A stretch of DNA of 64,000 nt from Lachnospiraceae bacterium (GCA_910574185.1 CAJSZQ010000016.1:23286-87285); one strand, 5' to 3'; positions 26,616 through 35,566 are shown, counted from the first letter of the stretch. Made by a program: numbers and translations. Notes: generated from the letters alone by a model not told the origin.

Positions 26616-27593
26616 CTATTCACATGTCGGACGCCTTATTTCTACTCCACTCGTACATAGAAATGAAATAAAATCCAGGTTTCCTTTCCTGACCTCCCGC
26701 ACCTTCTTTAAAACTTCCTGTTCCTTAGGAAGTTCTTCCTCACTGCACAAAGACAATTGCAGTACATTGCTGTCATCTGTAAAATAAAAGCGTCCAGAGC
26801 TCTTATCATATACATCTAAACTCCTATACAGAGTTCTGTTATTTTTTCGTAATTCTTCCGCCCTTTCATCCGGTCCATAGGGGATTACGCCGTAATAAGT
26901 TTCATAAAATGGAGATTCACACTTTACAATATCCCCCTTCTGAAATGGCAGTGGAAGATAGAACCCATAGCTTTCCAGTGTAGATATTATCTCATCTTCC
27001 TCAACCTCAACCGGTTTCCTTTTCATACTTCCAAATACCTGAACCAGCCGCATTTCACTGTCAAAACGGTATTCGTCCGCATCTGTATGATTATACTCCT
27101 GATTATTCAGTGTGATCCGGTATATCTTTCCATATGTTTTTACTTCTTTTAAATCTGCATCACTCAAATATTCCTGCTTTTGTCTTAAAAGGGAATGATA
27201 AGCCGCATTATAGCTTGAAAAGAAACAATAATCTCTCAGGACATTTGCAAAAAAACCTTTCTCAGTCAGATTTGCTGCATATATTACATCCTTTTCAGAA
27301 TCCTCATGCCTCGCTCTTAAAAGTTCTTCCCATATATGCAGGGTTAAATTTGCTTCCATAAGGAATTGCTCTACGTCCAAAATTCCAAAAGGACCATTCT
27401 CCGATACTGTTTCTGCCCTTAATTCTTCCTTCTTATAATGATTTAAAATATGACGCAAAGTCTCTGCCTTCTCTTCCACTGTCGTCTTCTCGCTTACAGC
27501 TACCAAAACGCACTCCTGAGCCGGTGTGAATCTACTGTCTTTGTGATATTCCCTAACATCAGGGGAATCAATAAATTTCAAAATGTCATACAT
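26616..27593 (-). CDS. Unknown protein downstream of prfH (325 aa)
   Basis: 325 residues, no family recognised. Helical N-terminal half (residues 60-150 contain YKKEELRAETV and the long FLMEANLTLHIWEELLRARH). The second half is strand-rich (YGKIYRITLNNQEYNHTDAD; LPFQKGDIVKCESPFYETYY). It lies about 50 nt after prfH and is probably in the same operon as rtcB and prfH. It could be a third partner of the RNA-repair module or an unrelated passenger. Confidence 0.5.
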   Translation of the reverse strand: MYDILKFIDSPDVREYHKDSRFTPAQECVLVAVSEKTTVEEKAETLRHILNHYKKEELRAETVSENGPFGILDVEQFLMEANLTLHIWEELLRARHEDSEKDVIYAANLTEKGFFANVLRDYCFFSSYNAAYHSLLRQKQEYLSDADLKEVKTYGKIYRITLNNQEYNHTDADEYRFDSEMRLVQVFGSMKRKPVEVEEDEIISTLESYGFYLPLPFQKGDIVKCESPFYETYYGVIPYGPDERAEELRKNNRTLYRSLDVYDKSSGRFYFTDDSNVLQLSLCSEEELPKEQEVLKKVREVRKGNLDFISFLCTSGVEIRRPTCE

Positions 27594-27644
27594 CTTCTTT
27601 CTCTCCTTAATTTATTTTCTTTGTTTATCCTCCAATCTTCCCTA

Positions 27645-28277
27645 TTATATTTTTCGTTTGAAATCCATTCCCTCATACACCCTTACCGGATTTCCCCTTA
27701 CAATTTTCGTATGCTCCTGCCATGCAGAATTAGTCTGCTTTTTCTTCTCCTCCAGTTCCATCTGACCTAAGATCACATTCAGCTTACTTAACGCGTCCTT
27801 TTTATTGGCATACTGGCTCCGTTCGGACGTTGAGGTGACCGTAATTCCCGTAGGAATATGTATCAGCCTTACGCCTGTCTCCACCTTATTCACATTCTGC
27901 CCTCCCTTGCCGCCGCAATGAAATCGCTCAAAACGGATTTCATTTTCCTTATAGACCTCCTTCTCCCCGCAGCATGGCATGGAGGCATCCTTTCGGATAT
28001 TTTCTGCTTCCGGTATTACGCTGACATCTACGAACCAGTTTTTCCTCTTATGATTCGGTCTGTAAGGGCTTCTGCAAATCCACTGAATACTTCCCTCCAG
28101 CCCGGACAAATCCTGTTCTGTCTGAAAAAGAATAGAGGTACAGCCTTCCGTCCGCTTTGCCTCATGGCTGGATATCATCTCAATATCCAGAAATTCCCTT
28201 TTTAGAGAATCATACAACTTCTTTACTGCCAGCTCGCACTCTGCCGGTCCTTGTCCTGAACTTAATTGTATTATCAT
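27645..28277 (-). CDS. prfH: Peptide chain release factor homologue PrfH
   Basis: 210 residues. The GGQ peptidyl-tRNA hydrolysis motif is in RFHCGGKGGQNVNKVETGVR (near residue 124), and the C-terminal basic tail is present; the N-terminal codon-recognition domain of RF1/RF2 is much reduced, as expected for PrfH. Published work links PrfH to rescue of ribosomes with cleaved 16S rRNA, coupled to RtcB repair. ATG preceded by GAGGG. It begins 14 nt after the rtcB stop, consistent with an operon. Confidence 0.92.
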   Translation of the reverse strand: MIIQLSSGQGPAECELAVKKLYDSLKREFLDIEMISSHEAKRTEGCTSILFQTEQDLSGLEGSIQWICRSPYRPNHKRKNWFVDVSVIPEAENIRKDASMPCCGEKEVYKENEIRFERFHCGGKGGQNVNKVETGVRLIHIPTGITVTSTSERSQYANKKDALSKLNVILGQMELEEKKKQTNSAWQEHTKIVRGNPVRVYEGMDFKRKI

Positions 28278-28291
28278 AACTTATTTCCCTC

Positions 28292-29401
28292 TTATTCTGC
28301 CTTAAAATTATAAATCGGCTTTAGCTTTTTCCTTATTTCCACCGTATCTCCGATCTGCCCCTCTATCTCCTTCCTATTCCGGTACGCAAACAGGGCTTCA
28401 TCTAACGTTTCCTTCCCGATACAGGAGCTGTAAATTCCTTTCATTTCCGTCTTAAACTGGGATACAGTATACCTTGTCTTTACCTCTTCCCGTTTCATCC
28501 TTCGTCCTGATCCATGCGGCGCAGAGTAATTCCAGTCTGCATTTCCTTTCCCTACGCCGAGAAGAATCCCGTCGCGCATATTGATTGGAATAATTACAGG
28601 TTCCCCCTTCTTTGCGGAGATGGCACCTTTCCGCAAAATCATGTTATCTCCTGTATCATCAATATAATTATGCACAGACGATATCTGCTCCTGTATCTTC
28701 CATTTCATTCCTTTTGCCAGTTCATCTAATATAGCGTATCTGTTCAGCCTGGCAAACTCCTGCACTACCTGGATATCCTGCAAGTACTCTTCCATCAGCA
28801 CACCTTCCAGATAGGTCATTTCATACGGAACTGAAATCCCTCTTTTCTTTAATTCCTTCTGCCCTTCCGTCAGATAATACTCCGTCACTTCTTTTCCCAG
28901 TCTCCGGCTCCCGGAATGTACGACCGCATAGAGATTCCCGTCTTCGTCTTGATCCAGTTCGAGAAAATGATTCCCTCCGCCAAGCGTGCCAAGACTTAAC
29001 TCCGCCTTTTCTATATTTACATGCTCCGTACAATGTAACTGTAAAAAATCAAACTCCTGACTAAACCGGTGGGGTTTTTTACGCATGCCAAATCCACAGG
29101 GTACCTTCTCCCTGATAACCTTGTCAAGCTTTCCAAACTCTGTCTTTTTCTGCCTCAATTTTGCCAGCGTCACGCCGCAACCCGCATCAATTCCGACAAC
29201 ATTCGGAAGTATTCTTTTGCCAACCGTAGAAGTAAATCCAATCGTCCCCACTTTTCCCGGATGGACGTCTGGCATAATCCGTATTGTGCAGTCCTTAAAT
29301 GCCTCATTGTCGCAAAGCATCTGTATCTGGGCTAACGCATAATCTTCGATTGAATCTGTGAATATTTTTGCTGAAGTGTAGACTCCATTTACTGTTTTCA
29401 T
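28292..29401 (-). CDS. rtcB: RtcB family RNA ligase (RtcB2-type)
   Basis: 369 residues, shorter than housekeeping RtcB (about 400-480). Conserved sites are PDVHPGKVGTIG, the metal-binding Cys in VGIDAGCGVT, GGGNHFLE and HSGSRRLGKEV. The guanylated histidine is likely the one in SAPHGSGRRMKREE. RtcB joins 2',3'-cyclic phosphate or 3'-phosphate ends to 5'-OH ends using GTP. The start is the ATG behind AAGGAGAGAAAGG. Directly coupled to prfH, forming the known rtcB-prfH repair and rescue pair. Confidence 0.92.
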   Translation of the reverse strand: MKTVNGVYTSAKIFTDSIEDYALAQIQMLCDNEAFKDCTIRIMPDVHPGKVGTIGFTSTVGKRILPNVVGIDAGCGVTLAKLRQKKTEFGKLDKVIREKVPCGFGMRKKPHRFSQEFDFLQLHCTEHVNIEKAELSLGTLGGGNHFLELDQDEDGNLYAVVHSGSRRLGKEVTEYYLTEGQKELKKRGISVPYEMTYLEGVLMEEYLQDIQVVQEFARLNRYAILDELAKGMKWKIQEQISSVHNYIDDTGDNMILRKGAISAKKGEPVIIPINMRDGILLGVGKGNADWNYSAPHGSGRRMKREEVKTRYTVSQFKTEMKGIYSSCIGKETLDEALFAYRNRKEIEGQIGDTVEIRKKLKPIYNFKAE

Positions 29402-29533
29402 ATAATCCTTTCTCTCCTTTTTGGTGCTTTCCTGCAAAAAAGGTACAAAAAAACACCCCTGAAACGCAGAGATGCGGAATGGTCTGAATAACCTCTATAA
29501 ATGGATATAGAAAATGCCTGTCAGTGTCTGCCA

Positions 29534-29650
29534 TTAGACGGCATAACCGTAGACTTGACAGTCTTTGTCTATCCGAAACTGAATTACGGACAATCCGCTC
29601 TCTGTATTGACTTCTTTGTTCCCGTTTAATGATTGATTGAAACGCCTCAT
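29534..29650 (-). CDS. Small ORF upstream of rtcB (38 aa)
   Basis: ATG behind AAGGAGG at good spacing. It overlaps the stop of the preceding small membrane ORF as ATGA. 38 residues: MRRFNQSLNGNKEVN, then SGLSVIQFRIDKDCQVYGYA. No family. It ends about 130 nt before rtcB; the intervening DNA has hairpins but no clear terminator. Confidence 0.5.
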   Translation of the reverse strand: MRRFNQSLNGNKEVNTESGLSVIQFRIDKDCQVYGYAV

Positions 29651-29787
29651 GATTGTCCTCCTTTCAGTGTGAATAAATGATTTTTGATTACAAGGCTAAG
29701 TATAAATACCTGGCAACCGATTGTCAATACATAGAAAGCTTCCCACAGCAATTTTTCAGATCGTTTTGAGATGAATCTCCTGTTCAT
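29647..29787 (-). CDS. Small single-helix membrane protein (46 aa)
   Basis: 46 residues with an N-terminal basic segment (MNRRFISKRSEK), one membrane helix (LWEAFYVLTIGCQVFILSLV) and a short tail. Its TGA overlaps the next ATG. The start is uncertain because neither this ATG nor an ATG at 29814 has a strong ribosome-binding site. The remainder of 29402-29897 shows nothing else supportable. Confidence 0.4.
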   Translation of the reverse strand: MNRRFISKRSEKLLWEAFYVLTIGCQVFILSLVIKNHLFTLKGGQS

Positions 29788-29882
29788 ATACCCATGTAAT
29801 CCGCTGCGGAACATCCTTATGTACGGTTTCCTGCACCAATTACTATACTCCCCTCCGGAAGATAATATTCTCCTCTTCTTTA

Positions 29883-29911
29883 AAGAAAAGCCACCGCTTA
29901 AGCAGTGACCT
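29883..29911 (-). terminator. Terminator overlapping the stop of small protein B
   Basis: GTCACTGC, TTAA, GCGGTGGC then TTTTCTTT on the minus strand. A good intrinsic terminator that also contains the stop codon of the small gene at 29898. Confidence 0.7.
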
Positions 29912-30068
29912 TCTTCTTGTTTCCATCTTGAACTTTTTCTTCAAGAATTTTCCCAACCCGTATCGTGTTTACCTCGATAAATATATGCTCTAACATATGA
30001 ACAGTTGATTTGGTTGGGTTGGGATTATGAAAACGAATGTTAATCTTTTTTCTTGAAATAACACTCAC
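29898..30068 (-). CDS. Small basic protein B of the element (56 aa), paralogue of protein A
   Basis: VISRKKINIRFHNPNPTKST, then a charged helix ending in GNKKKVTA. It shares the IRFHNPN core with the protein at 15968-16150. As in that copy, GGAGG directly abuts the GTG, while an ATT lies 8 nt away, so initiation at ATT is possible. ACCGCC repeats lie upstream, as for the paralogue. Function unknown. Confidence 0.5.
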   Translation of the reverse strand: MSVISRKKINIRFHNPNPTKSTVHMLEHIFIEVNTIRVGKILEEKVQDGNKKKVTA

Positions 30069-30158
30069 CTCCATATATACCGCCGTACCGCCAAAACCGC
30101 CTATCTTGCCCCATTGACAAGTATAAAAATAAACGATTTGGCAGAAACGGTTACTAAC

Positions 30159-32195
30159 TTAGTCTTCTACTTTGCTAATCGCCTCCTTTCTAATGTATAA
30201 ATACCGTTTTGTGTTCCCTTTTGGATTAGGTAATTTCCTTGACCTTTCTCGTTTTCCATCAGATTTCTCCAATATTTCCAGTGCCCCTAATCGTTCTAAT
30301 AATCCAAAAATTTCATCATCGTTTACAATCTCAATACGCTCTCCATATGACCTACAATACCCATCTATCAAACGTCTTAGTTCCTTGGTCTGTATAAATA
30401 AATAATTGTCATTTTCATATACCGTATACATTCGACTGCAATTTTCCGGAGACAGTACCTGTGGTACAAGAATTCCCTTTTCCAAAGCATCTCTTAAAAC
30501 ATCAATCAACAAAGTAGCCTTGTCTCTATACATAATTCGCATTTCCATATTAGATATTTCACAAGTTAAAATTTCATCTACACTTTTAATAAAGCTCGCA
30601 GCCTCTTCTTCTCTCCAGAATCCTCTTTCCTGAGCATACTTTCCAATCAGAATAGCTGAGATTCTTAACGTAGCATACATTTCCGCATAACGTGGGACAC
30701 TAACCCGTATATATCCCCTCTGTTGAGGATATGCTTTATGAATAAATGAAACTATCTCTTCAAAATGCCCTGTAAGCCAGAAGATAAAATCGTAAAAGTA
30801 TGTAGGCAGAATCCAACGATTTTCCTGATAAAATTGTAACAAATTGTTATCTACGCTGTCAATTTGCAACTCAGTCAAGAACATTCGGCTTATGGAAGAT
30901 GTCACTCCTGTTATGATTTCCATCGTAAGTATACAGCCACCCCCAATTGGAAAGTGTGTGTGTTCTTTGCTTGCAGAAAAATCCAGCATTCTTTTCTTTG
31001 GCACGCGGTTTCCGTATAAGCGCACAAGTTCATCCAATTTTTTATCCATGATCTGTTGTTCTCTTCTTGTCGAACCCGGCTTAAAGTCATCAACCAGTAC
31101 AGGCGCATCTTTGTACAATCCAAGCATCTTTTCGATACCGCAATTCGTTGCAGTGGCAAATTCTGCATCCGCAAACAATCTTTCGCGGTCAAAAAGCTTT
31201 GCTAAGGCTAAGACCATGCTTGTTTTCCTACTATTCGTCACGCCAGATATCCCGAATACAAAATTCAACATATATCCTGCCTGCTCAAACAGTGTATTCA
31301 AAACAGTGGCATGTGTAAATAAAACCAGTTCTGTGCTTGCCCTCTTATCTTTGCACACATTACTCATATTCATTGCCATCTGAAACACTTCGGCACTGCC
31401 TATTTTTTCTTGTGATATGTTCAAAATATACTTGTCATTGCTGTTTGTGTGGATAAACGCATTGTTCTCGCCAACAACTCCATTACTGTAAACATATCTC
31501 CATCCTTTATTATATATATTACGCCACCCTGCATTTGGGTATATGATTTCTTCTGGTACAAAGTCCTCCTCGATACATTCCTGCACAAGCATATCAAAAT
31601 CCTCTTTTTGATCTTTATTTCGTGGTAGTGTCGCCAATGAATTCGTACAACGCTTCAGCCACTCTGTCTGTTTAATTTTATCTGCTTCAACAATTGCCTG
31701 CATTTGCTTAACTGCACCCTTGCGCGCAAAAACAGTTACCAGTACGGAATAGCTTTCCTTTACCTGTTCCCCAGTTTCCGTATCAGTAATTTCTCTCACT
31801 CTTCTTTGCAATGTCAAGCTAAAGTTAAGGGATTTCGTTTGTAGCGGGATAAAACTGGGAACCATTGCTTTTTGTCTTGGGACATTACGCAATATATTTG
31901 CTTTGGCAGATGTTTGCTCACCATACTGTGCAAGACCTTCTGCCAGAAGCGGTGCAAAAATATTTTTGATTACATTCGCATTCTTATCTGAAGAAATGCT
32001 TTCACAGACTTCTTCTGCAAGAGCAGCACATTCCTCTGGCAGATATCGCATTCCCCTTTGAAGGTTTTCTTCTTTCACAGCTACCACCTTTGGTTCGTCT
32101 TCGTAAATCATCCCCCGTACCAATTCAGTATCATAGCTCATACCTTTCTTTAATTCTGTTGAATCTTCTGGCATTTGCCAATAATTTGGATTCAT
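30159..32195 (-). CDS. DUF927 ATPase (primase/helicase-like)
   Basis: 678 residues. The central and C-terminal domain matches DUF927, an AAA-like ATPase of phage and plasmid primase-helicase proteins. A degenerate Walker A GVTNSRKTS (about residue 320) is followed by APVLVDDF (Walker B). The N-terminal 150 residues have no clear primase motif. Probable role: replication or unwinding of the excised element. ATG after AAGGAGG. The ACCGCC repeats directly downstream (30079-30158) may be linked to replication. Confidence 0.75.
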   Translation of the reverse strand: MNPNYWQMPEDSTELKKGMSYDTELVRGMIYEDEPKVVAVKEENLQRGMRYLPEECAALAEEVCESISSDKNANVIKNIFAPLLAEGLAQYGEQTSAKANILRNVPRQKAMVPSFIPLQTKSLNFSLTLQRRVREITDTETGEQVKESYSVLVTVFARKGAVKQMQAIVEADKIKQTEWLKRCTNSLATLPRNKDQKEDFDMLVQECIEEDFVPEEIIYPNAGWRNIYNKGWRYVYSNGVVGENNAFIHTNSNDKYILNISQEKIGSAEVFQMAMNMSNVCKDKRASTELVLFTHATVLNTLFEQAGYMLNFVFGISGVTNSRKTSMVLALAKLFDRERLFADAEFATATNCGIEKMLGLYKDAPVLVDDFKPGSTRREQQIMDKKLDELVRLYGNRVPKKRMLDFSASKEHTHFPIGGGCILTMEIITGVTSSISRMFLTELQIDSVDNNLLQFYQENRWILPTYFYDFIFWLTGHFEEIVSFIHKAYPQQRGYIRVSVPRYAEMYATLRISAILIGKYAQERGFWREEEAASFIKSVDEILTCEISNMEMRIMYRDKATLLIDVLRDALEKGILVPQVLSPENCSRMYTVYENDNYLFIQTKELRRLIDGYCRSYGERIEIVNDDEIFGLLERLGALEILEKSDGKRERSRKLPNPKGNTKRYLYIRKEAISKVED

Positions 32196-32723
32196 TTCTG
32201 TACGCCTCCTTATTATTGTTTCAAGAACATTTCTCTGTTCTCTATAAAAATGCTAACACGATTCTTCCCATATCGCAATCCATTTTTGTGTCTTTTTTAC
32301 ATTTTTGTCGTTTTATACAATCCATTTTTTGTATATTTTCACCAATTTTTAAGTAATATATTGCTTGTTTCATTTTTTTCTTACATTTTTAACATCTTCA
32401 GCATTTTGCACAAAAAAAATACAGCTAATTGCTGTACTCCATTTATCCTATTCTTAAATCACTCTTAAGTTAGACATACACATACACTCATTTGATTATA
32501 AATAATCAAATGCCTTTTTATTGCTTAGATTTTCTTATAATTATTGCTTAGAATCAAGTATGTGTATGTCTATATATAATCATAACAGAATACCTACTCT
32601 TTATAAACCCTTTTTATTATCTTGGTTCTCATAATTCTGCCTATCTTTTACAACTTTTTCCTTATCATACACGTAAAAAATAATTTGCTCAGCCTGATAA
32701 CGTTCTATTTTGTTACCATACTT
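32196..32723. repeat. Non-coding AT-rich region with inverted and direct repeats
   Basis: No gene was found. AGACATACACATAC (32472-32485) and GTATGTGTATGTCT (32558-32571) are perfect inverted repeats. Between them lie the palindrome TTTGATTATAAATAATCAAA (32491-32510) and TTATTGCTTAGA twice (32518-32529, 32541-32552). Such an arrangement suits an origin or an operator of the element. Confidence 0.6.
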
Positions 32724-34430
32724 TTACTTATCCGACTTCTGTCCTTCCCCAAAACAAACCTCACAATCCTTCCGAAAGAATGATATCCCGTAACAATCAA
32801 CCTTGCGATACCCTTCCGCGCGCAGTTCTTCTATATATTTTTTATCATGGATCTGCTTCAACGCCCTCTTTGCATCATTTTCCAAATCATCCACAGAATC
32901 CGAGACCTTCACTTCCACAATAAAGGCTCTTCCACGCAGCGAAGGACTTTTCACCATAATATCAGAACGCCCATTCCCCGACTCTCGGTTAGACTTCACC
33001 AGATAATTCTCACTCTGGCTTAATATTCCTGTCAGAAATCCATGATAAAAATTTTCCGCACTATCATAAAAACTAATGGTACGAAAAAGCTGACCATTTA
33101 ATATATCCGTCATCCTATGGGCGTCCCCCTCTTCCATTGCCAGGTACAAATCATGAAAATCTTCTTTCTTTATAGCGGCTTTCAGCCAATTCAGAATCGT
33201 ATTCTGATAAATTGTTTTTACTTCTATATTAGGTATACGCGCCCGTAAAAAGATAGAAGATTCCTTAAAATATTCACTCTCTTTTGTAAGATACCCTGTA
33301 AAATAGAGGAAATTCCACAAGTTCTCACCGTTACTGTACATATCCCCATAGGTAACTTCTTCATGGACCTGAATTTCTAAAATCCCGCCGCCTAAAAGCG
33401 TTTCAATCTGACCCTTAGTTTCCCGGTCTGCTCTAGCAATCAAGTCCTTTATAATGTCATTAGAACTTGTATTAATCCAATAGGGATGCGGGAAGGCTCC
33501 TACATCCGAATATAAATCATACAAAAACTTAATCACACTCCAAGGATTATAAACTTCCGTATCTCCAAACAAATATCCGTCATACCATTCCTTCATTGTC
33601 GAAAAACGGCTTTCTGCTTCATAATAAGACATCATCTGGATAACTTCCTGCTCTGTAAAGCCAAAATGCTCACTGTATTTTTTATCAAGTACAGATATAA
33701 TATTCAGATGATTCAACCCGGTAAATATACTATCCTTTGAAATCCTCAGACACCCGGTAATAACAGCAAACTGCAAATAATTATTCGTTTTCAACGCTGA
33801 TTCAAATAATGAACGGATAAAATCCACCATTTTCTCATAGAATCCTCTGAAATAAGCATTCTCAAGCGGCACATCATATTCATCTATCAAAATAACCGTC
33901 TTTTTATCCGTCGCCTCGTAAAGACATTTACTTAAGAACTCCAACGCTCCGGAATAATCATCATATTCTGCCTTTCGGTCGGCAATCTTCTGAAAGAGCC
34001 TCTTATCCTCTTCGTTCAATTTTTCGTTCGCCAATATATATCGATGTCTATGGAATTCGTCTGCAATTGCTCTTTTCATCTTACCATACGCGGACTCAAA
34101 AGTGGGTTGCTTTGCCGATTTCAGCGTTAAATCAATAACCGGATAGTCTCCCATATGTTGCGTGTATTTTTCGCCTTGCCCCATAATCTTTAAGCCTTGA
34201 AAGAGCGATTTATTCTCCTCATTTTTTTTCGCATCCCCTGTATCCTCAAAAAAGTAACGAAGCATACTTAGATTCAATGTCTTTCCAAATCTTCTTGGAC
34301 GTGTAAACAAATTTACTTTCCCCTTTAAGTCCAGTAATTCTTTTATGAACATTGTCTTATCTACATAGTAATATCCAGATTTTACTATATCTTCAAAGTT
34401 TTCAACACCAACAGGTAATGCCTTCTTCAT
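32724..34430 (-). CDS. AAA ATPase with C-terminal PD-(D/E)XK-like domain (DUF1703)
   Basis: 568 residues. The N-terminus ([29 protein letters not shown]) and Walker A in RPRRFGKTL mark the AAA-ATPase-like family often coupled to DUF1703. [14 protein letters not shown] is the Walker B. The C-terminal segment with [20 protein letters not shown] fits a PD-(D/E)XK nuclease fold. Such proteins are frequent in mobile elements and occur in many copies in Bacteroidetes and Clostridia; the function is not established. ATG preceded by GGGGGTGG. It is the last gene before the spoIIID 5' half. Confidence 0.85.
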   Translation of the reverse strand: MKKALPVGVENFEDIVKSGYYYVDKTMFIKELLDLKGKVNLFTRPRRFGKTLNLSMLRYFFEDTGDAKKNEENKSLFQGLKIMGQGEKYTQHMGDYPVIDLTLKSAKQPTFESAYGKMKRAIADEFHRHRYILANEKLNEEDKRLFQKIADRKAEYDDYSGALEFLSKCLYEATDKKTVILIDEYDVPLENAYFRGFYEKMVDFIRSLFESALKTNNYLQFAVITGCLRISKDSIFTGLNHLNIISVLDKKYSEHFGFTEQEVIQMMSYYEAESRFSTMKEWYDGYLFGDTEVYNPWSVIKFLYDLYSDVGAFPHPYWINTSSNDIIKDLIARADRETKGQIETLLGGGILEIQVHEEVTYGDMYSNGENLWNFLYFTGYLTKESEYFKESSIFLRARIPNIEVKTIYQNTILNWLKAAIKKEDFHDLYLAMEEGDAHRMTDILNGQLFRTISFYDSAENFYHGFLTGILSQSENYLVKSNRESGNGRSDIMVKSPSLRGRAFIVEVKVSDSVDDLENDAKRALKQIHDKKYIEELRAEGYRKVDCYGISFFRKDCEVCFGEGQKSDK

Positions 34431-34588
34431 CACTACCACCCCCATCTGATACTATTTTTCATATTATAACCCATCCATCTCCATTTCACAATCGGTTTCC
34501 TTTGAACGGCAACAATGCCACCTCCTGAATACTGCCGTATTCCCAGAGATGGCTCATGATATCTATTTGATTCTCCATATAAAACGTT

Positions 34589-34720
34589 CTATTTTGTTAC
34601 TACTATATGAATCGTACTTTTACTAACGCCGAATGCCTTTGCCGTCTGCCTCACCGTCGCCTTATTCTCAATGATATAATATGCAATCTCTACTGCTCTC
34701 TCCTCAATATAATCTTTCAT
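34589..34720 (-). CDS. spoIIID: spoIIID, 5' half (split gene)
   Basis: N-terminal half of SpoIIID: MKDYIEERAVEIAYYIIENK and ATVRQTAKAFGVSKST, the helix-turn-helix of this mother-cell transcription factor. From codon 39 the frame enters element DNA and stops after five foreign residues (43 codons in all). SpoIIID binds DNA in the mother cell, activating sigK and modulating many sigma-E genes. The 3' half is at 14165-14311. A sigma-E-type promoter precedes it (34749-34775). After excision the complete gene would be 84 codons. Confidence 0.95.
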   Translation of the reverse strand: MKDYIEERAVEIAYYIIENKATVRQTAKAFGVSKSTIHIVVTK

Positions 34721-34748
34721 ACAAAACCCCTGCACTCATTGTTTTTAC

Positions 34749-34775
34749 AATGTATGCGGAGGTTTCATTTCTTAT
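34749..34775 (-). promoter_or_regulatory. Sigma-E-type promoter of spoIIID
   Basis: On the minus strand ATA (34775-34773), 16 nt, CATACATT (34756-34749). This fits the mother-cell sigma-E consensus (ATA, 16-18 nt, CATACAnT). It lies 28 nt before the spoIIID ATG, within the end of the DUF3169 gene's 3' flank. spoIIID is a known sigma-E target in other spore formers. Confidence 0.8.
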
Positions 34776-35566
34776 TCCCGAATCTTCTTCCCTTTTAATT
34801 TTACACAGGTTCTCAAATAAGACACTGCCACAACCAGCCAGATAAATGCCACCGTTACAATCGCCATAATCCCGGTATTAAAAAACAAATGTCCCAGCAT
34901 TGTTATAAGAAGTAACGCAGGAATTGTTTTATTTGTACAAAGATACGACTTATACGCGCTCCTGTATATTACCTCTTTCTCCGCCTCATCACAACTATCC
35001 AGCCACTGCTGCCGAAACTTTCCAGACGACGGATCGCCCTTCTTCTCAGGGTAAGCCTTCTGAACCTGCTTCACATATCGGATCTGCCAAAATCCGTCAT
35101 ATGTATAACACGCCAGGAATATCAGACACGCCGCCAGCATCCTTGCTATATTACCGCTAATATACTTCATCGAATATCCTGCCGATATTACCAGAATACA
35201 CAATACCTGTGAAATAAGGTTTGCTATCGTTCCATATGCGCCCATTTTTTCTTCTTCATATTCCCACTGGTCGCATTCTTCATCTTCTGTCTCAAGAATT
35301 TTACTGCATATCATCCTCTGCTTTTTTAAATTAATTTCTCCATAAACAACGGACGCCAGCATAATAACCGCAAGCGCCGGAACCATAATACTCTGTATCC
35401 CTTCCAACACATAAGATACGCCGCCTTCCACAGTATTCACTCCCCCATTCGCCAGAATAGTTGCGCCCAGCAGGCCCAGCGCCCCGCCGCCAATTGCTGA
35501 AATCAACATAAAAAGCCCCATTCTTTTATAGGAATTCATGTTTTTAATTTTCACGTTTTTCGTCAT
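34772..35566 (-). CDS. DUF3169 family membrane protein
   Basis: 264 residues with about six membrane helices: a pair near the N-terminus (MGLFMLISAIGGGALGLLGA), a second pair in the middle, and a pair near the C-terminus. A charged cytoplasmic loop lies between (YVKQVQKAYPEKKGDPSSGK). DUF3169 genes are typically paired with an XRE regulator, as here, and the coding sequences overlap by 23 nt. ATG behind GAGGAGG. Function unknown. Confidence 0.8.
   Translation of the reverse strand: MTKNVKIKNMNSYKRMGLFMLISAIGGGALGLLGATILANGGVNTVEGGVSYVLEGIQSIMVPALAVIMLASVVYGEINLKKQRMICSKILETEDEECDQWEYEEEKMGAYGTIANLISQVLCILVISAGYSMKYISGNIARMLAACLIFLACYTYDGFWQIRYVKQVQKAYPEKKGDPSSGKFRQQWLDSCDEAEKEVIYRSAYKSYLCTNKTIPALLLITMLGHLFFNTGIMAIVTVAFIWLVVAVSYLRTCVKLKGKKIRE

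Larger units (their letters stand above)
14309..34612. mobile_element. 20.3-kb integrative mobilizable element inserted in spoIIID
   Basis: The element is bounded by the two halves of spoIIID. Its recombinase is adjacent to one boundary, and it carries mobilization (MobC, relaxase), recombination, replication-type (DUF927) and accessory genes, but no type IV secretion genes. It should therefore be mobilizable rather than self-conjugative. Nearly all genes run on the minus strand, like spoIIID. The boundary is placed within codons 36-38 of spoIIID, where both ends share AC-AT-CA at spaced positions; the crossover dinucleotide is probably AT or CA. Exact ends are uncertain by about 4 nt. Confidence 0.9.

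Noticed and set aside
14300..34600. Classifying the spoIIID element as a prophage
   Set aside because: It has recombination genes shared with phages, but no capsid, terminase, portal or lysis genes, and it has MobC and a relaxase. A mobilizable element is the better reading.
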